A DNA stretch of 64,000 nucleotides from Margaritifera margaritifera. Lineage: Eukaryota; Mollusca; Bivalvia; Unionida; Margaritiferidae. The notes under the pieces were generated by a model that saw only the letters and a list, made by a program, of their open reading frames with translations, made no database searches and had not been told where the DNA came from. The translations under genes were made by a program, and so were the position numbers. Below are positions 12,962 to 26,044 of this stretch, piece by piece. The stretch lies in assembly GCA_029931535.1 (NCBI GenBank), contig JAQPZY010001523.1, positions 1,181,001-1,245,000 on the forward strand. The letters are read 5' to 3'. Positions within the stretch are counted from its first letter, which is position 1, and every line of letters begins with the position of its first letter.

Positions 12962-13170
12962 CTAATGATAGTATCAATTTGTATAGATTTCATGGTCGCT
13001 ATAAATACCAACCATGATTTCAAAGACCCAGTGAACAGTGACTCTTCTGTGGAAACAATAGGCATATTACCCAATCTATGAAATTTTGTTCCAATGAAAA
13101 CTTCTTTTTTCAAAAAATTATTAAAATTTATAGCCACAAAAATAAATGAATTCACAGTACTCAGAGAGAA
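12962..13170. mobile_element. MITE-like repeat, related to 44260-44488
   Basis: It contains AGATTTCATGGTCGCTA, GAACAGTGA and AGCCACAAAAATAAATGAATT. These correspond in order to GGATTTCATGGTTGCTA, GAACAGTGA and AAAAATAAAGGAATTTATAG at 44270-44488. The ends are roughly inverted (TTTATTTTT.GTGG and GATTTCATGG modules). Non-coding. Confidence 0.5.
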
Positions 13171-15060
13171 CCACATAAATATAATTCTTCATGAATATGT
13201 TGCTGTTATAAACTTACAAAACTGCTTTTTTCTTTTCAATACACACTGGACTATTTCAAATGTACTTTTTCATGGAATTAATGTTCCCATGCATCATTCA
13301 TTATGGGAGGATACCAAGTCATGGCATGTTATATGAGAACAATGATTCTTAACTACCATCCATCCCCAAATCCCCAACATAATGGTTTTTGATAAACACA
13401 AATTCCAAAAATGCATCTACAAAAAAAAGGGGTGAAGTACAGTATCCTTAAACAATTCCAGTTGTCAAAGGGTTATCCTGATTTAGGAAAGTTTTTAAAG
13501 CTTATTAATGCCTCCAGCAAGGTATAAACAAGCAAGCCAAATTTTAAAGCACCATTTGTTGAGTAGAATGCACAATAGCTGCTGCTGAAGTGACATCCCG
13601 TTGGTAGACATGTGGGAAAGTAACTGGGAGATTATGTCAAAGTGCAGTTTAGAACAATGACATGGAAAATATGAAAAATAAAATAAATAAACTGAAACAG
13701 AAGCAGTGGCAAGAAATATTACATTATGAAATAAAATTATTTCTGAACTGGATTTTGGGCATTGTTTTTAAAAAATAAAATAAAATAAAATAAATCACTC
13801 TAAATAAAAAAGACAGAAAGCACAGTGGCATTGATAGTCTCAGTCATAAAAAAGTAAAATGCTAAAATAGCTGATTTGTTCCAATTTGTTCCAACATTTT
13901 TGTGATTGTGTAAAGAACAAACAGTTTTATTTACATATTTTAATCAATAATTAACATCTGTATTTTCACCTTAAATTTAAAATTCCTGCAAAATAAAGAG
14001 CCCCAAATAAGTAAAACTTTTTATTCAATATAATTTTTCATTGACTTCGGCTCCACAACAAAAAGAAAAAAAGCCTGGACTAGTCTTGGTCACTAAGCCA
14101 TCTGATGCATTCAACAGGCATGATTAATATCATAACGATTAAGACCCAGCCTCAAAGCATAAGTTTTGTGTTTTGCAGTGTTCAAAAAACACCTCATCGA
14201 ATTTTAAAAGATGCAGTTAGTGACAAACCATGGAATAAAATATCCAATTTATTTAAATTCTTATCTAGAGCTCTGCACAATGATGGTCCAAACCATACAT
14301 GTACGGTACAAATACAACTATGCAGCTCTCAAAAAAACAACTCGTTCTTTTGTCCAAAATTGGGTAAAAATTGGATGTGCCCAGTAAAACTTTACTATGT
14401 GCTCATCCTTGGGCAGAGCAGATGGAGTTAAATCTTGGTGCATTTTCTACCCTTAACAAGTGCTGAAGTTCAACACTGCTTAACAACTAGCTTGCACCAA
14501 TTATCAATTACTTTCGTGTATTATACCTAATTCTTGTCAGTCTAGAACATATTGCAAAGGAACCAAACTTTGTTTTTTTACACTGGTGCCCAAACGCAAA
14601 CTTGATACTAACATCGGGCAAAATCATGAAAATATTATGTTCGGAGTGAAAACAGTGGGTTTTTAAACCCTTCTAATACACAGCCACTTAGATAAATATA
14701 TAATAGGAGCCATGATTTGAATACTGACGTGAGAAATTGCAGTTTCACAATTAGCCTGCAATTACTTAATGTTATTCACATTTACTTTGACACTTTGCAA
14801 TAATCTAGGCATCATTTTAACGTGGAGAAATTTACCTTTGCTATGAGCTATCACAAATGTTCACGAGTTAGACCTTTGAAAAGTTAAGAGCCAGAGAACA
14901 TCAAAATTTTGTGATTTTTTTTGGTCTGGCTAGACAGTGTTACGCTTGTCCCAGGACACTGGTATTTTCAAAACTGTGCAGCTTTATTGTCATGCCAAAA
15001 CAAAGATGTCTGCAGATATTTATACAAGTATGTAATTACTTTTCACAAGCAAAATGTTGC
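13171..15060. other. No gene seen
   Basis: AT-rich sequence with an (AAAAT)n tract near 13770-13793. Frames at 13094-13336 and 14105-14431 show no similarity. Confidence 0.5.
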
Positions 15061-15067
15061 TAACTTA

Positions 15068-15217
15068 CGTTCGAAATAAGTGTCTTAAGTGTATCTGCCA
15101 ATTCCCATTAGCTTTCACACAATGCATGCCATTGCTATCTATGTATAAAGCATATAATTTCAAGACGTCTGACATTGGATTTAATTTAATTGCAGTCATG
15201 CTGTAATAACCTCCTGA
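15068..15217 (-). CDS. Possible internal exon, unidentified
   Basis: On the - strand an acceptor-like TTATTACAG at about 15218 is followed by an open frame (MTAIKLNPMSDVLKLYALYI...). It closes at a perfect GTAAGT donor near 15066. It lies downstream of the candidate first exon at 19225-19381 and on the same strand, so it could belong to that gene. No family similarity is recognised and the segment is short, so this is only a splice-signal-based candidate. Confidence 0.18.
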
Positions 15218-15886
15218 TTCTTTTTGCCAATCAGCAATATTCCCTTTTGATAGCAAGTTGGTGAAAATTAGAGAGATGCTTGGAATTTGTCACACAAAAT
15301 GTAAGTTAGTGGCATCTTTTTTTTAGAAAAGTAATTACATATACTTATCTTGATGAGTTCAGTGCTACTTTATAATGTCATTCTTGCACAGCACAGCATC
15401 AACCTTGACAACAAAAACTTATTTTAGAACCAATGTGTCTGTATTAATTTTGAAAAGTTTTCAATTTGGTTTTCCGAGGATTCAGTAGTTGCGATTAATA
15501 TTTGTGGTAACGAATTCCAGTCTTTGGGGAAATTCCGAATTTTTAACTACAGTATTAGTTTTTGTGTATTGTATCATAGAAGAATATTCATTTTGATTTC
15601 TACTGGTTCTTTTTGGTTTGATTAAATTGTGGCAGGGTAGTTTTGCTTTGTTGTTTTTCTGACCTGTGTAGAAAAATATTAATATATTTTCCAGTTCTCA
15701 TACAAACGGATGAAAACTACTCACATTGTGACCCAAGCTCTGGGTCCTCATTGGTATAAGAAAGTCGAAGACGTGCTGCAATGAAATATTCGCCAATCTA
15801 ATTGAAAATCCTCTCTTTTGAAGTAAAAACTCTTGACCATATTTTGCAAATCTCCCGATTTGTCCTAAGCTGACTTCTCTGTTCAG

Positions 15887-16087
15887 TCACATGAATGTAC
15901 TTTGGACAAAGCAGATTTGGAACCATTTACCACCATACATTGTTCTCGGAAACATAAAAGAGTCTATCCAGTGTAGAGTTTTGCCTGTAATTCCATAATG
16001 AAATAATTTACTCTTTAACAATTCATAGGGGTCAGAAAAAGCTTTTTCAAAGTCTAATACAAAAATGTCTACTTGATCACCATTATC
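15887..16087 (-). pseudogene. LINE reverse transcriptase remnant, downstream half
   Basis: On the - strand it reads DNGDQVDIFVLDFEKAF, which is RT motif A (F.LDF.KAFD type), followed by LLKSKLFHYGITGKTLHWID and a decayed RVVVNG-like turn with a frameshift near 15935. This is the next part of the same jockey/CR1-type RT whose upstream half is at 18558-18958. The two are separated by the inserted element 16088-18557. Confidence 0.72.
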
Positions 16088-18557
16088 TATAGTCTGGACC
16101 CATTCATTATCAATCGTACACAGCCTCTGGTCTTCAAAAGTATTTACCGGGCACAGTTACTATCTAGCTAAGGATTATTTAAGCCCTTTATACCTTACAA
16201 ATTTCAAACCAAACCTTGTTCCGTCTGTGCAAACTTTTTAATTTGGAAAAATTAATTTTTAACGGCGAGTGCAATGTTAAAGAAATGCTATTTATAGTAC
16301 AATGACAGCCTAATACATGTCGTAAGGTGCATGGTTGCAACGTGGATACTCGCGAAGGTAAAAATAAAAGTTGGTACATTTATACTGTATACAAAGTACA
16401 AGATACCAACCGTTATAATCAGTAAAATTAAAATAAAGGGTATGAAACTAGTCATACAAATTCTCGGAATCATAAAAATGTAATGTAAGTAGAATATAGA
16501 CTTTATCATTTTTTTAAAATTATATGCCACACATTTCAAAATAATGCAGTCTGAATAAAAAATGGCTTTATAATATTTTTGCAACATTCATAAGTATAAT
16601 TTAAAATGTTAGTGCTTTGACTACATTTCAAGAAATAGATGAAATATTCAGATGACTGTGATTTTTCAACTTTTTTTTTTACCAAATCAGTGATGAATAC
16701 AAATAAATATAGAATATTGTCAAATCAAATGGTTGATAGTTTTATTGTAAGGTGCATGGTTGTGATCTATACTGTATACAACATGCAAGATGCCTACCGC
16801 TTTAATGACTATGACTATAATAAAGGGATACAAAACAACAGTAACAAAAATCTCTAAATCATAAGTATGGTGGCGCTCTACAGTTTCGTATTTTGCATAG
16901 GGTTAGATTTTTAGAGAAAAAGAATCTCCCAGGTTTTCCTCACTGGTTATCCTGGCTATTTAAAAAAAGACCTTGTATATCTTAGGTATTATTAAAAGAA
17001 CTTTTAAGTCTCTTTATTTTGGTATATGATTGATGGGTGCAAAATTTGGGTTATAGAGTACACAGCTTGGTCTTACTTCAGATGTGCACCTATCGAAAAA
17101 CTGCTAGCTCCACTTGGTCATTTTCACTTCCGGACTTCAAAGGTAAATTGTAAAAAAAAAGAGCAGATAACTTTTTTTTTTACTTTTTATATATTTTGTA
17201 ATTTATTCATTGTACTTTCAGAAACTGGTATTGCTTACTCTGGCAAAATTTGTTTTCCCTATTTTAATAACTGTTAAAAATAGTGTACTTTTGACTAATT
17301 CAGGCTGATTTTTGAAGCACACGGAAGTGGTCATTTTTGTCAGCTGTGTGCTTAGAGCATCTACAATTTCCACACTGTACAATATGCAAAGAAATTTCAG
17401 CCACAGTACACGAAAATATCATAGAGGTATGCCAACATTCTCTTCATTGTGCATGCTGCAAATTCAAACAACTTCACCTTACACCTGTCACTGTCTTAGA
17501 AGTACATAATATCTGCAGAACGCCTCCTACATGTATGTCATTCTCAAAATCATAAATGTCAGATAATTAGATCATAGATTTTTATCATTTTCATATTACA
17601 TGTTAAAAATTCCACAAAAATGCAGTATGAACAAAAGTATCTTCACCATAGAAATATGTTTAATTTATATTTACTGGTAGATAGCATTTAGCATGCCAGC
17701 AATTTGATTAACATTTAAGAAGAATATGTACTGTAGACATTATTATTATTATTATTGTTGTTGTTGTTGAAAATACAAATTGAAATAATTCCTAAATAAG
17801 AGTGTGAATGTCTGATAAACATATAAATCATTATTATTAAGATTATTTATTTTAAAATCTGATTAAATTTCTTAATTTTAAAATTATGATAACAAAATAT
17901 CAGCCATTATTATACAATATTATTTTTATTCATCATTGATATGGGAAAAAAAGATTTGTCATCTAAATATTTTAATTATTATTTTAATTATTACTTATTC
18001 TGCATGCATATGTATATGGTTCGTTTTGTCTTCTATAATAATAATAATAATAATGTTTAAATTACTTGCTATTTATTTTAACTTAATTATGATTTTTACA
18101 AAAATATTATAAATCCATTTTTATTCAGAATGCATACTTTTGGAATGTGTGGCATTAACAAAGAAACTACAAAGTCTAGTAACATTACATTTTTATGATT
18201 CAGAAAATGTTGTCACTAGTTTCGTACCCTTTATTTTAATTTCACTTGTATACAGTATAAAGCTACAGACTTTTGTTTTACCTTCGTGAGTATCCGCGTC
18301 GCAACCATGTACCTTACAACATGTATTAGGCTGTCACTGTACTATAAATAGCATTTCTTTAACATTGCACTTGCCGTTAACAACTTTATTTTTCCAAATT
18401 AAAAAAGTTTGCGTAGACGGAACAGGGTTCGATTTGAGATTTGTAAAGTGTAAACAGATTAAATAATCTTCAGCTAGATAGTAACTGTGCCAGGTACATA
18501 CTTTTTTCGAAGACTGGAGATGGTGTACGATTCATAATGGAACAGGTCCAGACTATA
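16088..18557. mobile_element. 2.47-kb DNA element with about 480-bp inverted ends, inserted in an RT remnant
   Basis: Both ends begin TATAGTCTGGACC in inverted orientation (16088-16100 and 18545-18557). The arms match imperfectly for about 480 bp, to about 16600 and about 18070. Shared landmarks are AGATAGTAACTGTGCC, ACATGT.GTAAGGT.CATGGT, GCTATTTATAGTACA and GTATACAGTATA. The ends interrupt an RT reading frame whose two halves flank it, and TA at each end fits a TA target duplication. The centre (16600-18070) holds a partial direct copy of arm sequence (16744-16862), a Cys-rich frame (17337-17555) and trinucleotide runs (17741-17770, 18037-18056). No transposase was recognised, so it is probably non-autonomous. 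Confidence 0.75.
17310..17573 (+). other. Cys/His-rich open frame inside the DNA element
   Basis: From just after a TGA (about 17308) the frame runs to TAA near 17555. It contains CTICKEISATVHENIIEVC followed directly by QHSLHCACC. The spacing C-x2-C-x15-C-x-H-x2-H-x2-C resembles the first part of a RING-H2 finger, but the final C-x2-C pair is not clear (only C-x5-C near the end). I do not recognise the protein. A partial, frameshifted copy of the same DNA lies outside the element at 18960-19077. Confidence 0.25.
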
Positions 18558-18958
18558 AATGTTTATAGCCCAATCATCAATAACACAACACAATTGTGTT
18601 TCGCAGCTGTGTAATTTCCAGAAGCCATGTTGTTTATCAGATATGACTGAGAAGTTATCCACGTGCTTCATCATGTTAAAACAAACATAGTGCTCAAGCA
18701 CTTCACAAAGAACACTGGTAATGAGATCGGGTGGTAATTACTGGGCATTGCACAATCACCTCTTTGAAACAATGGCCATATATTTGCTAGAGAACAATCC
18801 TTTGGGATGTTGCAAATGTCCAAAGATTGTTGAAAGGGGCATGTAAGCACTTGTGCCAACTCAGAAGATAGTTCCTTAAGTATTATTGGATGTATATCAT
18901 CTGGACCACAAGCTTTTGATGGGTTTAAACCATGTAAAACTTTTGAAGTCCTAAACAC
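18558..18958 (-). pseudogene. LINE reverse transcriptase remnant, upstream half
   Basis: The - strand frame holds GLNPSKACGPDDIHPIILKE (RT motif KA.GPD.I), then FQQSLDICNIPKDCSLANIWPLF and NYHPISL (the W..A.V.P..K.GD...NYRPISL block). A one-base shift near 18722 leads into VLEHYVCFNMMKH and SDKQHGFWKLHSCETQL (QHGF..KRSCETQL block). It is then cut at 18558 by the inserted element. The fragment is truncated at 18958. Confidence 0.8.
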
Positions 18959-18959
18959 A

Positions 18960-19077
18960 TTATTACAATTTCCACAAGTACAATATGTACAGAAATTTCA
19001 GCCGCAGTACATGAAAATATCATTCATATAGGTATGCCAACATTCTCTTCATTGTGCATGTTGCAAATTCAAACAAT
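18960..19077 (+). repeat. Direct copy of 17372-17475
   Basis: Both contain ACAATTTCCACA, AGTACAATATG (or a close variant), AGAAATTTCAGCC, AGTACA.GAAAATATCAT and GGTATGCCAACATTCTCTTC. This copy carries a 4-bp insertion that breaks the frame. One copy is inside the DNA element and one outside, directly at the edge of the RT remnant. Confidence 0.7.
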
Positions 19078-19224
19078 GATTTATTCATTTTTGGTACTTT
19101 TGGAAATATAAAAGGTGAAACTATGTCACTGAAGTTACTTTTTCAAAACGGTTTAAACTGATGTATTTATTTACTATGATCAATTTGTTGATAGACAATC
19201 CCCGGCAACCTGTCAACAACTGAC

Positions 19225-19381
19225 CTGCTGTGTACTGGCTAGCAAGCTCCTTCGCTCCTGCGTGTTGTGGGCCCCATCGCGGCACTGCAGAACCTTTGTC
19301 CAATGTAGAATCACTGTTTTGGTTGATTTCATCCTCTGGCATAGAATTTTGTGTAATGTAATGCTCTCCCGTTTCTGTCAT
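19225..19381 (-). CDS. Candidate first coding exon of an unidentified gene
   Basis: On the - strand an ATG at 19381 opens 52 codons plus one base, ending at a good donor (GCAG/GTCAGT). An in-frame TGA lies about 14 codons upstream. The protein starts MTETGEHYITQNSMPEDE and contains a compact stretch VPRWGPQHAGAKELASQY, which looks like a conserved, real protein segment but which I cannot name. The sequence upstream on this strand (19780-19830) has several CpGs in an otherwise CpG-poor region, as expected near a promoter. Later exons could not be found with confidence; the sequence to the left is full of mobile elements. Confidence 0.4.
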
Positions 19382-19399
19382 CTTTGCGAATTTAACCAC

Positions 19400-22300
19400 A
19401 ACCCTCTCTTCTGGCTGTGGACAGCTTGCTCACCTGATAGCTGCCCCGCAAATTAAAGTAGGTCATGTTTTGAAATTTAAAAAAAGAAAAGTAAATGTCC
19501 TATAGTTATTTATTAATTATTACAAATACTAATTATGGTCAAAATCTTATTCCAAAGATTATTACGACAGTATAAACCCAGCAAAACTTTTCGGCACCAA
19601 ATGACATGTGACAATATTGACCTTGACATTGAAATGGAAAGCACGTGCCAATGTTATGCAGATCTTGGATACGTTTTAGACTAAGTGAGTTGTCATTGAA
19701 AAAAAAACAATGTTTCGACCACATTTAAAATTAATAAATTAATAGCCGTTCTAAAGTAGAACAATTCAGTGTTAGAAATATTCGACCGGACAGTAGTAGC
19801 AACGTGGCCGCCCTTATACGGGGTGAGGGTGCAGTGATCTCAACATAACAGTCCATAAAGATATTTTTGTGAAGGTCAGAGCGTCAGAAATGACAAATTA
19901 GCAAATAAAATATAATCTCTTTCATGGTTTTTGCTCATAGTAAGTGCAAAATTGTTATTTTATCGCCTGAAAACATTTTTTTTTGTTCAAAAAGTGACCA
20001 TATTTTGTACAGTATATAATGAATACAAATCAGATAATGGAATGTTTTTTGGAGTTAATTCTTCAAGTAGTCACTACTGAATATAACCAGACTGTTCTTG
20101 AGGCATAATTTACACTTATATGTTGTATATAAGAGGTTTTGTATGGTTTATGAGATCATACTGAAGTATAAGGATTACAAACACACTTTTATCTTTTCTT
20201 AAAAAGTAGGCTGCATGTGATGAATATAGGTAAAGCCAACATTCAAATAAACAAAATGTATTAAAAAAAACAAATAATAAACACCTTTATTCATGTGAAA
20301 GTTAAAAACAAATGACATTCATAACATCCGTCTCCTTTCTTTTCAAATAAATCAAAATGGAAAATGTAACGATCAACAATCCAGGTATTTGTTCCTAATA
20401 AATGGCTACCTGTATGAGAAAGTTTTTTAGACTGACACATCTAAAAATATTGTTTTTATGATTCCAGATTTGCATGAAATAATTATTTTTCTTTAATATT
20501 TCATGTGAAAAGTTCAATACAGTAATACTGTATATACTTTTTCAATTTTTTTATTTCACAGTTGTATTGTGCTCTGATATTTTGTGTGACATAACAATAT
20601 CAAATTATTGTAAAAAAGGGTAAAACAATGATGAAGCACAGACAAATGAAGATGTTTATCTCGGGGGATTAATGTTCCAACAACCTGAGCAGGCAAAAAA
20701 ATTGCTTGGGGGTGTGGGGTTGCCTTATTATTGCAGAAAACAACGACATCTGCACAAGATACAAGTATAAATTTGTATGAATATTTTTTTTTTACTACAA
20801 TAATTTAATAACCATATATATCAAGCAAGTTTGATACTGTATTGTAGCAGTAATGATAAAAACATACTGACTATAAATATCGTTGCTACCTCTGCCAGCT
20901 GTTCAAGGGAGAGAACTGATATGCATTTCTGGTTGAAAATTAGCAGGGGGGTATGTTAAAATACAGCTCTATTCCCACACAATGAAGAGAAGTCATAAAA
21001 AATTCTCAACACATTCCATATTTAGATACATAAATAAAGCCTCTCCTGAGTGAAACCAGCCCTGATCCACACAGTTTCTGGATTTTTCAAGAAACTTTTC
21101 CTAGAGCTGTATCAAATTCTTACCAATAATATATGGTTTAAAAGGAAAGCAAATTGGTTTCCTTTGCACAGATGATGAGGTAAAATGTTCCCACCATCCA
21201 TGAAATAATCCAATCAGAGATAATAGAATGGGAGGCCCGTAAACAGGGATACCCTCTATGTACAAAATAAGTATGATGGTGGCATTCTGCTGATGGAAGC
21301 GCCCCCTGGCTACGTTGTTATCGTTACAGTCCATAGCTTTTTTCAAAAAATTTTTTAAATTGTTATCATAATTTTGGTTTTTAAGAGATTTCATATCAAA
21401 AGCTAAAAGAATCAAATTGGGAAAGAGTATGGTACATGTGTTATTAAAACAAATTGTTTACTTGTCAGCAAAAGATATTAGATTTTGCCTATAAACTATT
21501 TATTTAAAAATGTAATGAAAATGTCGGTATGCAGAACATCAATCTCTTGAATGTACTGTCTTACATTCTTCATAACTTATTTGCCTAGAAGTGCAAATAA
21601 TCAGGAACAAAATACATGAAGTTAAAGGAGAAAGGTTTCATTTTCAATTTATTACCATTCTCAATGCAGTCTACAAATTAAGAATATGAAATAGGTCCAA
21701 ATAAGTTAAATATATTGAGATTCAGTTAAAGGATATGGAAAAAAGGTAGAAGATGCTGATTTAACTATGATAGAAGTATATTTTTCTTGTAAATATGCAC
21801 AAATTATTTTAAGAGTCACCTCTGAACATCGGTGATGACAGCTGAAATTTTACAATGCAGGACACTATTCTAAATAGTGTTACTGATGCAATTATCAGCT
21901 GTGATTTATGTTGCTATCACATGTTGAGTAGCTGACTGGATGCCAATTATGGCGGGATGTTGATTTTCCCTGTCAGAATAGTTAGGATTTTTTATGAGGC
22001 TTTACTCGTTAGTAAAAAGAGAATTAAGGAAATGGAGTTGTTTTTTCAGTGATATGTAACTTTGTTACAATTCACAACTGATAATGATAGGATTTTTGAC
22101 ACATTTTTCTGCCTGTAAGTATCAGTCTTGACCAATGTAAACAAATGTTGTGGTTATGACATCATAGAGAGCTGTGTTCTCTTGAGAATTAGGAGTTATG
22201 ACACTGTCAGAAAAAAGTAGCATCAAAATGGGATGGGACAATAACAGGAAAAAACAAATGATAGTATATCCTATAGTTTATAAAAAGAAACACAGTCTTC

Positions 22301-25300
22301 ACTTATTCCTACAACATAAAACATCAAGACTGATAGTTAATGGTGGGGAGGGGGAGGGAGTTTACCTCCTCTCCATCATAACTGTTAGGGTTTTTGTCAT
22401 ACTCCTCACAGTAGGTTACCTCCCTTAGGATAATACCACTGCCACAACGATGTAAATCTGGTGGTAAGACTAAGATGCCACCTGGAGAAAACTGTTTACT
22501 CTGATAAATGCAACACACTCAGCGTAGATTGTATTTGCTACTATCTTTTCTGTACAGAATGGGAATATTTTGCCAGATATGTTAAGTTGGAAAAAGTAAG
22601 GGTTTCTTTGCTTGCAGTGGTGGAGCACAGATCTGATGATGTCACAAGGTAGCATGCAATGGGAGTCACAATATATTGATGTCAGAATGAAGTGCATTGG
22701 AGCTGCCATACACGGTATGGTTCTTTTACTCTTGTTTATGATTGGATTTCAAATTGAAGTATGGTAGGATCCGGTCAACATCTTTGTGTACTAAAGCACG
22801 AACACAATGTACTAAGATTTAGATGACCTAGGGATAAAAAAAACTGCATTATGGCAGCGATATATGTTCTGAAAGAGTATGAGCTGTGAGGAGCATGGGT
22901 TTTTGTCTTACGTTGTAGAAGTAAGTATGTACTAAAACAAGTAGGTTACAAAATGTATGTCTGTCCACAACTTTAATGCTGTGCAAGTGTATGGCATTCT
23001 TAGGAGAAAGTTGTATAAAACAAACTTGAGAGAGTCCATGATCAGCTGGACATTTTGCGCTATAGTTGTTCTTAAATAATCTAATACAGGTATTTTTCCT
23101 AGATATTTATGTATAAGAGCCATCTTTTGAGTAATAAACACAGCATACCAGAATAACATGAACTACACAACTATTTGCAAAAATGATGACTTTCAGAAGC
23201 TTCACAATCTACAGTGGCAATTCCTAGAACAAAAGAAGAAATACAAACTCCCTGATCTGTTTATGCAAAATCAGCCAAAATATTAGATTACCAAGAACCC
23301 TGATTGCAATTACCTAATCTCAATCAAACACACAGCTATTTTTTCCCACAAGAACTATTTGTTACTGGAACAGATTACTCAGTCGCATCAAAACCAGCCC
23401 CAGCATTCATCAATTCATTGGTGCACTGGTAGATAAAAAAATATAAGTTAAACAAAACCTCTTCTTTTTTTCAAATTGTTACTTGTAAATAAGTTATTTT
23501 CTCAAATGATACTATTATGGAAGTATTATGTGGCCGTTGATATATACAAGATAGTTCTATTGCATAAGTGAACAAAATGAGTTACTGATAGCATTTTGTT
23601 GACATGATTATGTGGACACGATAAATTTACATACATAGGTTGCTATATATACATGTGCCATATTATCAGCAGAGAATGCATACATTTTTATTGGACAAAA
23701 ATCTTAACAATGAAATAATTAGATGTATTTGTTTTTAAATTTTCAGCTCTGTATTGTAGTACTGAAGTACAGCAAACATCAGACCACAGACACATATAAT
23801 GATATTTTGCATATTGACACGTACATTTTACCTACATGTGCATCATGATACACAGTAATAAATGAATATTGCTGCATTAATATAACCTATTTTTCTTACA
23901 TCCACAGAAAATGTTGCTTAAACTGAAGCTTTTGGAGATGACATAAATTAATTCCATAACAAGTGGGCTTCGAAGGTATGTAGGTCAAATCAAGATTTTA
24001 CGAGTTCTGGTTTCTTATTTATTTTTCTCACCATAAAAACATAGTTGCAGACCAGTACCCAAATGATGCTGGTATACAGCATCATTGTGGGGGCCCTTTT
24101 AGAAAATCACCTAAAGGTTTAATGCAGGTTGCTAAAATCAATCCAATGAGATGGACAAAGATTAGCATTTAATTCATAATCTGTTGAACATTTCCTGTCA
24201 GTTCCTCCACTCTGTTTTTTAGTCAAATGTATTAAAAGTATTTTTTTGTAAGTAAAACACCTTACTTAATTTGTTTGCATTAGTTATAATGATCATTATT
24301 AAACATCTAATCTAATCAAAATTACAACCACTAGTAATGATAGCTGCCATATTTAAGATGCAGATGCCTGAATTCCAAAAATGAAAGTAAATGAGTGCAC
24401 ACAAATGAAAATTAATTAATAATTAGCAAATTTAAAAAAAAGGAATGACAATGAACTAAAAAGAGTATGGAAAATAATTGTTAGTATTACTAATTAAAAG
24501 ATACTTTGAGTAGTTAATAATTACTAACAGTTTATTAAATTATAATGTTAAAAACTTGCCATGCCACCTTTCATAATTTTGTTCTTTCTTTCTTTCTTCA
24601 ACTCCAATTGCATTTACAATCATGAAATTATGTTTAAAGCAATTAAGCAGTGGATTTATACCTTAGACTTTTGTTGGACACCTGGGAGCATGCATCTGTG
24701 TTCGACGAGAGGCATTTGAAAGGCGATAAATTTTATATGTATAATCATTTACATTTTACTGTCCTCTCCCTTAAAAAACTGACTGCTACATCACCTAAGA
24801 AACTTACTTCATAGTTGACTAAATTACCTTCATACATGTAGTAGTTTTATCAGTTAAGTATTTCACGATACTCATTAATAACCCTCACAGTAAGTATTCA
24901 CAAAATACTATTAGGTTACTCTTAAATTCTACTTTTCTGTGGTAATAATTCATTTATATCCATTTGAGTTCATTTTTTTATTAATTTAAGTTTGGGTTTA
25001 GTTGCAATTGATTCAATTTTTGTTCTTTTTCAATTTTCTCCACTTAATTTAGTCCACTTTTGCTAGTTTGTTTTCATTTCCAGTAATCAGGTATGTCCTA
25101 CATAAGCCATGTACCCATAAGACCCTACCCCAACCTAATTATCCTGGTGAGAAAATCAAGAGTGCACAGGAGAAGAAAAGATTAACATGAAAGTGACCTT
25201 ATAATTTCTAAAATAAAAATATTTGGCCTGCCTTATTTTTTAATGTGTCTCAAACGATGTACAAAGTATTCAGACAGCCCCACATTGAAGTAGTAGTTTC

Positions 25301-25400
25301 ACTGCCAGCAATGTAATTGTAGCTTTGTGGTAAATCCTAAATGATTTCAAAAACAAATTCTAATAGTAGAGCGGGGGCCCCAATCAAAATGACCCTATTA
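19400..25400. other. 6 kb with no recognised gene or large repeat
   Basis: AT-rich sequence with a mild CpG rise near 19785-19825 (possible promoter region of the - strand candidate exon). A small perfect inverted repeat ATGATGCTG-5-CAGCATCAT lies at 24062-24084, and TTTC runs near 24580-24600. Short frames such as - 21101-21415 and + 22198-22428 have no recognisable similarity. Confidence 0.5.
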
Positions 25401-25414
25401 CAATTCCAACTTGT

Positions 25415-26044
25415 GTTGACAAGAAATGTTGTTTCATCAGGACTTAACTGAAGAACAAAAATGTCATAATGACTCGAGTTGTCCACCATCTGCAGTAACC
25501 AAACTGTGGAAGGCTCTCACATGGGGTAAGGAAGAATCATATCGATTTTGGGGTCAAAAGGTCAAATGTCACAGTCACTTTGAGAGAAAGAAGAAAATGG
25601 TTTCCACAGAATAATTCAAGTTCTCCATTATAGACAGTGATTCAGTTTTGTATAATCCTTGCACTTGGGATACAGAAGAACTCTATTAGTTTTGGGGTAG
25701 AAAAGTCAAAGGGCAGGGTCACTGTGACTGTAAGAGAAAAAAATAGTTTCCACACAATAACATTAGTTGTACATCACATACTTGGACCAAACTTTGTGGT
25801 TTCTTGCACTTGGGGTAAGGAATAAGACCTATTCGTTTTGGGTCACAAGGTCAAAGGTTGTGGTCGCTGACTAAAAGAAGAAAAATGGTTTCTGCACAAT
25901 AACATTTGTTCTACAAGACAATCTTAGAACACACTTTGCAGTTGGTTTGCACTTAGGGTAATGTAGAAGCCTATCTATTTTGGGGTCCAAAGGTAAAAGG
26001 TGAAGGTCACTGTGACTGAAAGAAGAAAGATATTTTTTGCATAA
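25415..26044 (+). repeat. Diverged tandem repeat (about 150 bp), part 1
   Basis: Four units repeat TGGGGTAAGGA, ATTTTGGGGTCAAAAGGTCA, GTCACTGTGACTG and AGAAAAAAATGGTTTCCACA (variants). The array stops at 26044 and resumes at 27679, being split by an inserted element. Confidence 0.65.

Noticed and set aside
14105..14431. 108-codon + frame
   Set aside because: No recognisable domain, no splice or start support, composition like the surrounding AT-rich DNA.
21101..21415. 104-codon - frame
   Set aside because: No similarity, hydrophobic and low in typical coding bias; not supported as a gene.
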